Below, piece by piece: positions 22,301 to 29,436 of a stretch of 64,000 nt of DNA (position 1 is its first letter; each line of letters opens with the position of its first letter). This stretch comes from Asterias rubens (Eukaryota; Echinodermata; Asteroidea; Forcipulatida; Asteriidae). Made by a program: the position numbers and the translations under genes. The notes below the pieces were generated by a model. It worked only from the letters and a program-made list of their open reading frames with translations. It searched no databases and was not told the DNA's origin. The stretch is from positions 15,193,047-15,257,046 of the forward strand of contig NC_047066.1 in assembly GCF_902459465.1 (NCBI RefSeq), in the 5' to 3' direction.

Positions 22301-23224
22301 AGCCACTTTCCGCAAATACTGACATTAAGATGGAATAAAACAGGTTTAATAATTGAAAACAGAGCTTTGCCTTTTCTCTTGTAAATTAAATAATGAGTGC
22401 TTTGATATTCCTTAGGAGGGGTGTGACAAAGTCCAATCATTATTTCAAATAGAAATGTGCCTATCCCAGGCCTGATCATTCACGGAGGGAACAAGGCGAT
22501 TGCCTCCATGCCCCCTGGTCATTGCCTTGGCGCCATTGAAATGCTACCATAGAAAAGTACAATTTCCTCACAGGATGCCCTTTACCAAGGAGAATATGCC
22601 TTCCTTTAAAAACGAAGCATATGTACAGGCCTGCATATATTTATGTAGTTTTATATCCTACATTCATAATACCTAAGACAGTTTATCCATTCTGATTGGT
22701 CGAGAGGGCATCACGTGGGGGTGTTTGAACGGATGATATAACACCAGTAAAAAGCACCTGTGCTTATACATGTAAGACAGTTTCTCCATTCCTATTGGTC
22801 GAGAGCATAAGGAGTTGTTTACCAGAGGGCCTTACCATTTCATAGCTGGAGGGGTATTGTGTTGAAAGAATTCATTGAACAATTATAATTTTTGCATTTA
22901 TTTTACTTTTTGACCAAAAAAGTGTTGATGTTTTTGACCGAAAATATTTATGAATGGGAATCAAAGTGTGTTGAATCTGTTTTCAACTAGTGGTTTAAAC
23001 CTGCCGAGGCCTGGTTTTTGATAATTTTACCTCGACTTCGTCTCGGTAAAACTATTAAGAACCAGGCCTCGGCGGGTTTAAACCACTAGTTGAAAACCTC
23101 TTCGCGACACATTGATTCCCTTATTATTCAACTTACGTGGAGAGACAACTTTGGATGTGGAGAAACCTGCAGGCAACCGATGTGAACGGATCAAACTTGA
23201 GCCACAAATTAGCTTTGCCGCCAT
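10271..23224 (-). CDS. TBCCD1: TBCCD1-like gene, exons 1-11, C-terminal part missing
   Basis: Eleven exons, each bounded by AG..GT with matching phases, encode a protein collinear with vertebrate TBCCD1 (TBCC domain-containing protein 1, a centrosome and spindle-pole protein related to TBCC and RP2). Exons: 23137-23224, 22194-22318, 21080-21177, 19554-19672, 17706-17766, 16140-16215, 14955-15048, 14251-14317, 13267-13387, 11648-11711, 10271-10319. Diagnostic runs are W-R-H-I-A, S-V-D-T-L-E-F-L-L, S-F-L-L-E-G, V-H-E-L-A, F-E-S-W-I-R-T-C-L and V-V-L-S-Q-I-C-K-Q-T-L-A-K. Human TBCCD1 (557 aa) continues through a TBCC beta-helix domain; those exons are not seen at lower coordinates, where transposons and GPCRs lie. 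Exon 1 has two apparent 1-bp deletions. Exons 4-11 recur in copy B. Confidence 0.88.
10445..10760. mobile_element. Palindromic repeat (family F3)
   Basis: Inverted arms around GAAGGCTTCCCTTAAAATTT / ATGGAGAAGCTTTTCTACCG, with CTGTAGTTTTTGAGAAATTA near the first arm and TTACTCATTTCTCAAAAACA near the second. Equivalent copy B sequence at 54035-54330. Confidence 0.55.
10817..11335. repeat. 43-bp minisatellite, 12 units (copy A)
   Basis: The unit begins AAAGTACTGAGTATACAGTG and continues CTAACACACATCGGTGTAAG plus GGG. Period is exactly 43 bp from 10820 to 11293, with very few substitutions. There are no spacers. The same 43 bp form the 3' end of the tRNA-like SINE at 11440-11600 and of the isolated SINE at 42410-42580, so the array is an expansion of a SINE tail. 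It lies in an intron of the TBCCD1-like gene. Confidence 0.97.
11440..11600 (+). mobile_element. tRNA-derived SINE (family S1)
   Basis: The head (11446-11517) has T8-A9, a D-arm GTCT ... AGAC, and a clear B box in GTGGGTTCGAATCCCAC; five acceptor pairs (CTCGG/CCGAG) remain. The anticodon arm pairs poorly, so it is not a working tRNA gene. The body reads GCCTGTGATATTTTTTTCAC and ends in one 43-bp tail unit. Other copies: 42410-42580, 55319-55482, 55578-55741. Confidence 0.8.
11648..11711 (-). CDS. TBCCD1: TBCCD1 exon 10
   Basis: Encodes G-D-G-E-T-V-K-R-G-R-M-A-T-N-A-Q-K-A-P, matching human V-E-G-T-T-K-R-A-K-I-A-C-N. 64 bp; phases fit exons 9 and 11. Copy in B at 55794-55857. Confidence 0.88.
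11742..12110. repeat. Two-copy tandem repeat of ~184 bp
   Basis: TCTCAATGGTTAGAA starts at 11742 and again at 11926, each followed by GTATTATGGCAAATTCATAA and GAAATCCATTCATTTTTCAT. AT-rich, non-coding; also in copy B at 55890-56250. Confidence 0.85.
12243..12620. mobile_element. Palindromic MITE (family M1)
   Basis: Ends read ACTGGACACTATTGGTAATT and its inverse AATTACCAATAGTGTCCACT. The centre has GAGACCTCAAATTC / GAGGTCTCAAAATC. This ~380-bp foldback family is the commonest repeat of the window (also 12725, 17412, 19813, 28174, 34581, 35296). Copy B at 56389-56766. Confidence 0.85.
12725..13108. mobile_element. Palindromic MITE (family M1)
   Basis: TAAAGGCAGTGGACACTATT at one end, CCAAAGGTGTCCAGTGTCTT at the other, with the family centre CGAGACCTCAGATTTAGAAT. 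It stops ~160 bp before exon 9 of the TBCCD1-like gene. Confidence 0.85.
13267..13387 (-). CDS. TBCCD1: TBCCD1 exon 9
   Basis: Encodes F-E-S-W-I-R-T-C-L-V-A-N-P-C-G, matching human L-E-T-W-L-R-S-C-L-T-G-N-P-F-G. 121 bp, donor GTAAGA. Copy in B at 57413-57533. Confidence 0.92.
13750..14135 (+). mobile_element. tRNA-Leu-like SINE (family S2)
   Basis: Head 13750-13838 reads GTGTCGTGGCCGAGCGGTTA with a type II tRNA layout and decayed B box GGGTTTGAATCACC. Body contains GATGGGACGTAAAGCCATTG and ends near GTGCGCTACATATAATTATA. Copy B at 57896-58281. Confidence 0.8.
14251..14317 (-). CDS. TBCCD1: TBCCD1 exon 8
   Basis: Encodes S-V-K-P-V-H-E-L-A ... K-S-G-F-S-K; the human counterpart is Y-P-L-H-E-L-A ... 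S-G-F-S-K. 67 bp. Copy B (58396-58462) changes K-P-V-H to K-S-V-H. Confidence 0.9.
14395..14640 (+). mobile_element. LINE 3' end with (TTA)n tail
   Basis: The plus frame reads L-W-N-S-P-P-E-V-V ... F-K-T-Q-L-K-T-Y-L-F and then a stop, the classic C-terminus of CR1/L2-like reverse transcriptases. It is followed by GATATGCGCTATATAAGAAT and a TTATTATTA tail at 14615-14635. Heavily 5'-truncated. Confidence 0.75.
14955..15048 (-). CDS. TBCCD1: TBCCD1 exon 7
   Basis: Encodes D-P-Y-A-G-S-A-T-D-V-L then M-S-F-L-L-E-G-S-V-D, matching the human A-L-S-F-L-I-E-G-T segment. 94 bp. Copy in B at 59103-59196. Confidence 0.9.
15651..15822. mobile_element. Palindromic MITE
   Basis: Inverted arms: TTGACTGGCAATGAGGTAAA / TTTACCTAATTATGCCAGTC, and GTCTATTCCCCC / GGGGGATAGAC. 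Copy B at 59799-59970. Flanking 15049-15650 and 15823-16139 show nothing further I can name. Confidence 0.7.
16140..16215 (-). CDS. TBCCD1: TBCCD1 exon 6
   Basis: Encodes H-M-A-F-V-L-A-H-L-N-D-M-L, aligning with human Q-A-F-V-Y-D-H-L-S-D-L-L. 76 bp, donor GTAAGT. Copy in B at 60282-60357. Confidence 0.9.
16362..16535. mobile_element. Palindromic MITE, GATTTCAC ends
   Basis: Starts GCAGCCGATTTCACAAAACG and ends TTTGGTGAAATTGACGGCTG. The interior alternates TCCTAA and TTAGGA blocks (GAGTTAGGACGAGTAAC). Related elements at 21932-22060 and 40180-40327. Copy B at 60501-60674. Confidence 0.75.
16540..16695 (+). pseudogene. Coding-like fragment, 51 codons, origin unknown
   Basis: Directly after a MITE, an open plus frame reads like a helical protein end: V-Q-Q-R-A-F-R-D-R-F-A, E-Q-K-I-I-K-N-L, I-D-Q-Q-L-N-R-D-L and a stop at 16693. 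Charged/hydrophobic periodicity suggests coiled coil. Copy B (60679-60834) keeps the frame with two changes (V to G, F to Y). There is no start codon in reach. It may be a retro-copied or captured exon inside the TBCCD1 intron. I do not recognise the protein. Confidence 0.4.
17052..17416. mobile_element. Palindromic MITE (family M2)
   Basis: Ends TTAAAGCCATTGGACCCTTT and AAAGGGTCCAATGGCTTTAA; the centre has AATTCTCGATATCGAGAATT. Another member at 37033-37414; copy B at 61195-61560. It abuts an M1 element. Confidence 0.85.
17412..17696. mobile_element. Palindromic MITE (family M1), shortened
   Basis: TTAAAGCCAGTGGACACTAT to CCAATAGTGTCCACTGTCTT, with part of the second arm lost. Ends 10 bp from exon 5 of the TBCCD1-like gene. 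Copy B at 61557-61839. Confidence 0.8.
17706..17766 (-). CDS. TBCCD1: TBCCD1 exon 5
   Basis: Small 61-bp exon, W-P-T-R-P-R-S-P-D-V-D ... I-N-S-K, between acceptor TTTGTAG and donor GTATGG. Phases fit exons 4 and 6. Copy in B at 61849-61909. Confidence 0.85.
17955..18110. repeat. Long inverted repeat
   Basis: AATGAATGTTTATGAGTGCA with GCAATGGTGCGAATATGTTC is mirrored by GAACATATTCGCACCATTGC and AAAAACATTCATTATT. The inner arms GGAATGTTCTATTCAAC / GTTGAATGGAACATTCC flank GAGGCGGAGCCGA. Copy B at 62100-62253. Confidence 0.8.
18282..18366. repeat. Perfect 85-bp hairpin (41-bp arms, 3-bp loop)
   Basis: Arms start GCTTTTTCGTTCCATCCGAA and reach CTGGCA, then GCG, then the exact complement back to AAAAAGC. 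A third partial copy of GCGTGCAATGGTACTTTT follows at 18380. The identical hairpin is in copy B at 62425-62509. An open frame of 107 codons (18151-18474) runs through it but looks fortuitous. Confidence 0.92.
18906..19224 (-). mobile_element. tRNA-Leu-like SINE (family S2-related), 5'-truncated
   Basis: The minus strand begins at a tRNA-like anticodon arm (ATTCAAGTTCTGGTG), then the B box GGGTTCGAATCCCGG and GTCGTGACAC, and runs to a 3' end with ATAAGAATTTGTTATTATT. The tRNA 5' half is missing. Copy B at 63049-63367. Confidence 0.75.
19554..19672 (-). CDS. TBCCD1: TBCCD1 exon 4
   Basis: Encodes F-L-K-S-Q-A-S-V-D-T-L-E-F-L-L then I-S-L-R-S-S-L-V-A-G-D-E. Acceptor TTTGCAG, donor GTATCC; splicing to exon 5 gives G-D-E-W-P, matching human G-E-E-W-P. 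Copy in B at 63697-63815. Confidence 0.9.
19813..20311. mobile_element. M1 MITE carrying a nested insertion
   Basis: TTTTAAGGCAGTGGACACTA starts an M1 element that is interrupted at 19837-20010 and resumes with TTGGTAATGTCTCAAAATAA, ending CCAATAGTGTCCAGTGTCTT. Confidence 0.85.
19837..20010. mobile_element. Nested 174-bp MITE with AGACCAATCC ends
   Basis: Perfect 14-bp terminal inverted repeats AGACCAATCCGACG / CGTCGGATTGGTCT. The same end type as the MITE at 3838. The host M1 sequence elsewhere reads CACTATTGGTAA uninterrupted, giving the empty site. Its GC-rich interior (GTGCGCGGTGCTCAACACTT, GCCCGGTGCTCAACACTATG) is locally repeated. Confidence 0.85.
20318..20410 (-). mobile_element. SINE 3'-end fragment
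   Basis: AATAATAATAATAAAAAATTCTTATAG followed by ATGCGCTTTACATTAGTGCC and GGTCATTGGGCCAAC matches the 3' end of the SINE at 18906. Confidence 0.65.
20542..20912. mobile_element. Palindromic MITE, diverged M1 relative
   Basis: Ends GGGAAGGCACACGCTTGGTA and TACCAAACGTGTACCTTCCC. The centre is a perfect hairpin AATAAAAGACTTCTAGCTAGAAGTCTTTTATT (20699-20731 region) in place of the usual family centre. Confidence 0.8.
21080..21177 (-). CDS. TBCCD1: TBCCD1 exon 3
   Basis: Reads F-F-E-G-Y-D-L-L and ends K-T-P-E-E-K. Acceptor TTTTTATAG, donor GTATCC, 98 bp, ends in phase 1. Confidence 0.88.
21483..21872. mobile_element. TATCG-rich element with inverted ends
   Basis: Ends AAGCTTGGGCGATATC and GATATCGCCCAAGCTT are perfect inverse copies. 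The first 160 bp are a degenerate run of ATCGCGATATATCG steps. No coding potential; a non-autonomous DNA element, class uncertain. Confidence 0.7.
21932..22060. mobile_element. Palindromic MITE, GATTTCAT ends
   Basis: GCAGCCGATTTCATGAAACT and AGTTTGGTGAAATTGGCTGC are the ends; inner arms AAGTCCACTTGTGCAACGTT / AACGTTGCTCAAGTGGAC. Confidence 0.75.
22194..22318 (-). CDS. TBCCD1: TBCCD1 exon 2
   Basis: Starts Y-L-R-K-V-A-V-Y and ends D-D-L-A-W-M; the human counterpart is Y-L-R-K-I-S-T-Y ... K-D-L-A-W-L. Contains V-W-R-H-I-A. 125 bp, ends in phase 2, donor GTAAGT. Confidence 0.9.
22690..23125. mobile_element. Foldback repeat (family F1), inverted copy
   Basis: Reverse orientation relative to 2813-3230: TTACCATTTCATAGCTGGAG first, then the hairpin with AACTAGTGGTTTAAACCTGC / GCGGGTTTAAACCACTAGTT, ending GATTCCC. 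It lies just 3' (in minus order) of TBCCD1 exon 1, in intron 1. Confidence 0.75.
23137..23224 (-). CDS. TBCCD1: TBCCD1 exon 1 (start codon; two 1-bp shifts)
   Basis: ATG at 23224 in a good context (AAAATGG), donor GTAAGT at 23136. The ATG frame reads M-A-A-K-L-I; the next frame reads L-W-L-K-F-D-P-F-T-S-V-A; the third reads L-Q-V-S-P-H-P-K-L-S-L-H. Together they align with the human N-terminus (L-W-V-K-A-E-P-F ... L-Q-V-P-P-P-S-K-F-S-L-H). One base appears missing in the T-run at 23206-23208 and one in the C-run at 23172-23173. The exon is 88 bp where 90 would give exactly 30 codons. Could be assembly errors or real decay. Confidence 0.75.
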
Positions 23225-23433
23225 TTTATATCATCAGGCAGTTACATGGATCTCAGTGTAGACCTCTGAGGAAAAAGGTTCAGCATAAGAGCAGAAATTG
23301 TTAATATAGGTGCTTGATGCTTGATGGGTAAACACCTAGAAGCTACTGCTTGTCCAAGTTGGTATGGGGGGTGCTCGTGTTGTGCGGATCGTGAAGTGCC
23401 GTATTTTTAAAGTAAAAACATCCTCATCATCTT

Positions 23434-23800
23434 AAAGGAACAAGTTGCCTTGGATCTGTCGAGTTTTGTCTATAAAAAGCATTTTAACCATTTGTTATCA
23501 AAGCATAAGGTTGGAAAGATGTTGTAAAAGTAGAATACAATGATCCACACAAAGTTGCCTCGAAAATGCGTGGTTTTTACGGACGGTCTGCCATTCTGGG
23601 AGTAAAAGATTTGACTCCCATGAATGGCCGACCGGGTGAATAGTTGACGAAGTAAAGGAAAACCGTGCAATTTCGAGGCATGTTTGTGTGGATCATTGTA
23701 TGCCACTTTTACATTATCTTTCTACCCATGTGCATTTTATAAAAAATGGTTACAAACGCTCTTCAAGACCAACTCGACCGATCCAAGGCAACCTATTGAT
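23434..23800. mobile_element. Palindromic MITE (family F2), one end degraded
   Basis: Starts TTAAAGGAACAAGTTGCCTT and ends CGACCGATCCAAGGCAACCT; internal TGGGAGTCAAAT-type arms (GGGAGTAAAAGATTTGACTC). Confidence 0.7.
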
Positions 23801-25379
23801 GGGTGGTGGTGAGGAGCATGTCTCTCACTGCTGAAGGGCCACTGCCTGAAAAACGTGTAGATTCTGCTGTACTCGTAAACACAAAATTATTCAACCTCAA
23901 AATATTTCAGCCTCTATCATGAACCATGTTGCGTTTGATTGCGATTGTGTAGTAGTAGAATCTGGTGAACCATGGTGACTGAGATGACATTACCACTTTG
24001 TATAAAATATTTGTTGGGGGAGTTTTCCATCATGACTATGTTTGTCAAAATCATTACTGATGGGGCGCTGTTTTTGTAAATGCGGTTGTAAATACTTTGT
24101 AAAACTAGAGTTACTCTAACACTAACTGCCCAGTTATCCAGCCTGACGCTTACTCTTACCCTTCCCTAGTCCTAGAACTGTGACGTTCGCTCCGCTATCG
24201 CCTCGGGAGGCGATAGCAGAACGAACATCATAGTTCTAGGACTCGGTACCTGACGCAACTCTACATTGAAATAACAATCGGTTTTTGTTTTGCATTGAAT
24301 TAAACTCAGAAAAAAATATTAATAATTGTTTTTGAAAAAAAAAAAAAGGATGTTTTTCTGTTGGACAAAAAATGTCAAGTACACTAATTGATGTGATGAT
24401 TGTATTAAATTACTGTATTTATTATTTGATCGATGATTGTTTATTTTCTCATTACACATAATCAGGTAAATTCTTAAATAAAATAAACAGATTAGTTAGT
24501 TGAATTTAGACTAGCCCACCTTGTTGAGCTGTTAATGGCTCCGCTTTTAACATCGGTCTCATCACTGTCACCATTGACAGTGATGAGACTGTGACAGCGA
24601 TGAGACCGATGTTAAAAGCGGAGCCATTTAAATAATTAACAGCTCAACAAGGTGGGCTAAATGTAATGTTGTAATGTAGACTAGCTGACTAGAGATTTGT
24701 CTGCTTGCAAAATTTGGTTTTTAAAAATTTGCAAGAATTTAATAATATGCGGGGGGGGGGGAGAAGAAGTTAAGATCTTTTCATGACGTTGGTTAAACAA
24801 ATTAAATTAATGAAATTAATCAGGATTGATTGAGGACAAATTTAAAAGTCGCGCGTTCGGAGGCATGATCGCAGCGGTATGATGGACTGTGTAGTGCGCA
24901 CTCTGCAGCGGTCCCCTGTGCAGTGCGGCAGTGCGCCGCGCAATAAACAAACGCAAGAGAAGAGGAAAGCAAAACACGCACCACAACAATCCCAAACAAA
25001 CCCATTTAATTGCACAAACCATTGATTGAAACGCTGCATTTGGGCCTATAAAATGCATATAATAGTATAAAATTAACAAACTTCAGATTGGAGTTAGAGT
25101 CAAAAGTTTGCGTTACAAAAAGTCAATTTTACAGCTCACCTGGTGGCTGCCATCTTGAAATCTCTATTCACGTACAGAGTGAGATTTCAAAGCTGTCAGG
25201 CGTTCATTCTTTTTTGTCCTCTATCATCGTTCCCAGGTATATATTTAATATCATTTAGCGTACATAAATTTCGGCTGTGAACGAGGTTGAATGTACGCGT
25301 GGAACCCGGAAGACCTCTCGTTTTTCGTGAGAGTTCGTGAAAAGGGACGTGTTCAATCTCCGTCAATCGGGATTTCAAT
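23801..25379. other. Intergenic region between TBCCD1 and the plus-strand gene
   Basis: Contains two palindromes. One is 24165-24245 (AGTCCTAGAACTGTGACGTT ... ATAGTTCTAGGACT with CGCTATCGCCTC/GAGGCGATAGC). The other is 24522-24659. The rest shows homopolymer runs and no confident gene. It probably holds the promoters of the two divergent genes. Confidence 0.45.
24522..24659. repeat. 138-bp inverted repeat
   Basis: TAGCCCACCTTGTTGAGCTG is mirrored by CAGCTCAACAAGGTGGGCTA, and TGGCTCCGCTTTTAACATCG by CGATGTTAAAAGCGGAGCCA. The centre has CAGTGATGAGACTGTGACAG. MITE-like. Confidence 0.85.
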
Positions 25380-25461
25380 ATAAAGAGGCGAAACATCAAA
25401 TTTAGAGTTAATCAGTAATAGTCAGAACCATTTCTGGCGCAGTTTATGGTTTATTTTCAAG
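25380..25461 (+). other. Possible 5' non-coding exon of the plus-strand gene
   Basis: A splice donor (TTTTCAAG then GTAAGATG) at 25461 follows sequence with no strong ATG. The next acceptor is at 26456. The exon start is a guess. Confidence 0.35.
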
Positions 25462-26456
25462 GTAAGATGACATATTACTCAATTTGTCTTGAGGAGGTTA
25501 AAAAGGTTAGGAAATGAACGTTAGTTGACTCATCGACTTGACATATCGAAACTGATCAATGAATAATGATGGGATTGATGAATGAAGTTCCTGCATGAAC
25601 CGGTTTGATAACCGGTCGATCAAAACTGTGTTTTTCAGTGTCATTTCTGTCACACACACTCACAGACACAGGGGTATTTCAGTCGGCATGGCTCATTAGT
25701 GTCGTACCTTGCCTCTTTTTTGTACTTAAACTTTTATTTTAACCTCGCCCGGGTTAGACTCCTAATTTATAATTTTATGATTTGTGACTTGACCTTACTT
25801 TGTTAACTTTGACTTGAGTATTATATATTTTATAATCAATTATCAAAGTTAAAAATTAAATAATATTCATAATCACGATCATGTCATGTTGCGTTTTGCC
25901 GATGATGATGTGAGTGCAAACCGTACCATGAGAACTTGTGTTTTTGACTTGGTCACCCCGAGGTTTAAATTTAAAAGTAGACTAACAGTGCGCGACTAAA
26001 GAGTCCCATAGACAATTGAAACATTAAAAGGGCCACAGACTTGAATTGAACCAACTTCATTTATTCACGGTAAACTTGGATTGGATTAAAGGCAATCAAA
26101 TTGTTGAATATTAAATTTTTACCTGTGATGGCAGTGTCATCCAACTGCTTTTTTGCACTACCGCAATCTTGGACTTTATTTCCATTTAAAGTTTTGGGGA
26201 AAAGATATTCTTTTACTTTAATAGAAGACTTCTATTTTTTTCATGGACCTCAAATTAGAACAAGCAAAGGCACTAACAATTAGCTTTAATTTATTACCCA
26301 AACAGATTGTTCTTCATTCAAAACCTGTACAATGTACGTAATTATTCATTAAAATAAACTATTATCCCATGTTTATAAATACTAATCTTTGACTAATGTT
26401 TTTTATTTCATTGAAGCTTTTGCCGGCTAATTTCGCCTGGCTTCCTGAATTTACAG

Positions 26457-27472
26457 TCAAGAATGTATCTCAATGGATGAATCCGAATTGTCTGCTTCAA
26501 GACGAGCAAACTACCTGACCAGACAGCTGGGGGATACTGGGGGCTCTTTTGACGTCCTCATTTCCTACGACTCTGAGATACAGCGGCAAGAGTCTGCGGG
26601 AGACAGGACAAACAGAAGCCAGGAGACTTTGCGGGAGCTTGCCGGACTCTCTCGTATAGAGTCTCCATCCTCCAGACAAGACTACGAGGAAGTATCTCTC
26701 CCTCGGGGTGAGATCCTAGATGATGACATCAGTGAGATTCCAGTCAGAGATGTAGATTCCGTTAGTACTGTAGTACCTGACGCAGGTTTAGTGACCACTA
26801 CGGGACATCTCCAAACTCAACCGCAGTTTGATTTGTTTTCAGCTGCATCATTACCGTCATCTCCTGACAGATTACCATCTCATGAAGGTCCCCAGATCTT
26901 GAATTCATCAGATCCTCTTGTCGAAGGCGATAGAAACACTGCAAGGTATCTTCGGATTCTTGTCCCACAGCAAGACACTGGTTCCCGAGCCTTAACGCCA
27001 CCTCTGGACATTCCCCAACCACAACCAGGCTACAGCAGAAACACATCTTACAATATCAGTGACGGCGAATTGTTTGAGAGCCTACCAAGCACATCAGAGT
27101 TTTTGTTGCTTGAGAGCCCCTCCGATTCCCCCGCCCACTTTAGTCAACTGCGCCTGACACTGAACAGCATAGAATCAGATGGGGAAACATTTTTATCCCT
27201 TGATGAAAGTGTAGGAGAACAACAACAGCACAGTTTGAACAATAGTTTTCTCAGGCAGCCCTCCAGACAGCATAGTCGTAGCAAGCAGAAAGTTACCAAC
27301 AAGAGTAAAGCCATCGAGGACACACAGGTTGTGGGGAGTGATCTTAAGAAAGAACTCCAAAGGCTCGTTGTGGAGATTTACTCTGAGAGAAACACAGAGT
27401 TTGTCCCCATTCCAGGTCTGATTTCAAATAGAATGGATGCTATCCATTCTGCAAGAAATACAACACAGCAAG
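26457..27472 (+). CDS. Unrecognised gene, first coding exon (333 codons)
   Basis: Acceptor TTTACAG at 26456, ATG at 26473 (M-D-E-S-E-L-S). A five-codon uORF (ATG at 26463, stop TGA) overlaps the start. The exon probably ends at 27472 before GTAATT; the open frame continues in the intron to 27729 but loses character. The protein is acidic, Ser/Pro/Gln-rich and likely disordered, with E-S-P-S, S-P-S-D and Q-Q-Q-H runs, then an ordered-looking end (L-K-K-E-L-Q-R-L-V-V-E-I-Y, F-V-P-I-P-G-L-I-S-N-R). Intron phase 1. I do not recognise the family. Confidence 0.65.
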
Positions 27473-28007
27473 GTAATTTTTGGAACCCCCACATTTTAAC
27501 TAAGCAGAGACTGTTTATTGCTTTCGCATATGAATACTGTTGCCCTTTTACTTTCGTTACTACAAATCACTTCGAGGGACTAAAAGAGACCAAGCAAAAA
27601 ATCTGTAAACAAAAGACAGTAAATTGTCCCTTTTGTTACAAAACCTTGAATGGAATTGCCCTGGCACTGACATCACACGTGGCTACTGCTGCCAAAGGTA
27701 TGCCATTTTGTGGGTCAAAATGTATGTAAAGATATGGTGGTAGGCTATTCTTCATGCATGTTTAGCATTCTCTCTTAACAGTGACTCGCTGTCCAAATGC
27801 AATTTATAACGCCTAAGAACCAGTCAAAATTCACTTAAGTGTTCCAGCTGGCTAGTTTAGTGTTGAAATAAAAGTTCTTGAAACAGTGACCGCAGTCTAG
27901 GCATGCAGAGTTTCAAAGCTGATATTTTAAACTATATTGTGGTCACACTCACAACCTGATCTTTCACCAATTTGTCAAACTTATTTAAATTTGTATTCAT
28001 TGTTCAG

Positions 28008-28148
28008 CAGATTTGAAATCTCGCACAATGGGTGATGGGCACCCTTCCTTCGTACACTTCCAAGACAACATGTCATCAGTAGAAGACATCATGGACGCCA
28101 AAACAGTTTCTACTGCTCCTGACTCTCAAACAACTTGTAACTTTGATG
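28008..28148 (+). CDS. Unrecognised gene, exon 2
   Basis: Acceptor is a CAGCAG tandem site, so the exon starts at 28008 or 28011 without changing frame. Reads S-R-T-M-G-D-G-H-P-S-F-V-H-F ... V-E-D-I-M-D-A-K-T-V-S-T and ends G at phase 1 before GTAAAT. Confidence 0.6.
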
Positions 28149-28173
28149 GTAAATAACAAATCAATCACAATAC

Positions 28174-28557
28174 TTAAAGACAGTGGACACTATTGGTAAT
28201 TGTCAAAGACCAGTCTTCTCACTTGGTGTATCTCAACATATGCATAAAATAACAAACCTGTGAAAGTTTGGGCTCAATCGGTTGTCGCAGTTGCGTAATA
28301 ATAATGAAAGAAAAAACACCCTTGTCACACGAAGTTGTGTGCTTTCAGATGCTTGATTTCGATACCTCAAATTCTAAACTTGAGGTCTCAAAATCAAATT
28401 CGTGGAAAATTACTTCTTTCTCAAAAACTACGTCACTTCAGATGGAGCTGTTTCTCATAATGTTTTATACTATCAACCTCTCCCCATTACTCATAATCAA
28501 GAAAGGTTTTATGACGATAATTGTTTGGAGTAATTACCAGAGGTCCACTGCCTTTAA
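28174..28557. mobile_element. Palindromic MITE (family M1)
   Basis: TTAAAGACAGTGGACACTAT to CCAGAGGTCCACTGCCTTTA, in intron 2 of the plus-strand gene. Confidence 0.85.
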
Positions 28558-28943
28558 GCAAGCCTTAAACTTACACTTTGCTCAGAAAAGCACAGGGCAC
28601 CTTGGCAATGCCCCTTATTTTTGACCGCGCGGGGGCGCTATAAATAGTATTTTGATCACTTCCGGGGGTACACGCGATTCGCCCTGCACAAATTAATAGG
28701 CGTTCTGTCACTTTTGTTGCGCCGTAGTTTCAATTTGCTTTAGAGGTGGATTATAACGGCTCCTTTTAAAGTCTTATTGTCTGTGATGGATTAGATGTCT
28801 GTGGTTATAATGTGTTCCAATCTTTAAAACTGTTTTGCGTATGAATGAATATACCCCCGGAAGTGATTGAGAGCGCCCTCACGCGGTCAAAAATGGCCCA
28901 TTGCTGTTGGTGCCCTGGGTTATTTCAAGGCCTGCTTACGAAG
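28557..28943. mobile_element. Palindromic MITE with GCAAGCCTT ends
   Basis: AGCAAGCCTTAAACTTACAC ... CACAGGGCACCTTGGCAATG ... TTTTTGACCGCG is mirrored by CGCGGTCAAAAATGGCCCAT, GGTGCCCTGGGTTA and TTTCAAGGCCTGCTTAC. Inner arms CACTTCCGGGGGTA / TACCCCCGGAAGTG. Directly abuts the M1 element. Confidence 0.75.
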
Positions 28944-29171
28944 ATCACCAGTGAACTGTTTTTTAAATAGTTTACATCACTTTATCCACCCCATCTTTAA
29001 AAAACAACTAAGAGGACATGTTAAATCAATTTGAGTGTTTTAATTTTTCTATTTTCCATATATTTCTGAATTAATCACTAAAAATTGTTGAGTCTATGTG
29101 TCCACAAGATTATTTTTGTGGCATTGAAACTCATTTAATTTATACATTTTAAAATCTTTATCTCTGAAAAG

Positions 29172-29291
29172 GAGCCGATAAAGCAGCTGTATCTGGCAGT
29201 GACCGCCCTCAACCGGCTGGAGCCAGTTTGGAGACATTGTCAGCCCTGTCCTCTACTGCTGATGCTTTGGCTCTGCAGCGCTCTGTCATTG
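29172..29291 (+). CDS. Unrecognised gene, exon 3
   Basis: 120 bp between AAAAG and GTAAAA, phase 1 at both ends. Reads A-D-K-A-A-V-S-G-S-D-R-P-Q-P-A-G then L-S-A-L-S-S-T-A-D-A-L-A-L-Q-R-S-V-I. Confidence 0.6.
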
Positions 29292-29436
29292 GTAAAAACC
29301 TCTTGGTTGTTTAAAGAATCACTAGCCCTTCTGTCTTACCTTTGTTAATGCCATTTACAAGTTAGGAAGTGAGATATGGCTTTGAAGAAAAAGTGATTCA
29401 TGACCTTATAATCTATGTAACTTTTGTAGGACAAAA

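Noticed and set aside
25138..25153. Minus-strand ATG-GCA-GCC-ACC-AG followed by GTGAGC, like a first coding exon
   Set aside because: Good start and donor contexts, but only four and two-thirds codons, and TBCCD1 exon 1 has its own ATG at 23224; no matching acceptor in the right phase was found. It may be a 5' exon of something, but cannot be supported.
27473..27729. Continuation of the 26473 frame to 27729, with C-P-F-C and C-G-S-K-C near the end
   Set aside because: A good donor (AG-GTAATT) at 27472 joins in phase with the next three exons, so the remainder is probably intron; an unspliced zinc-finger-like end is less likely.
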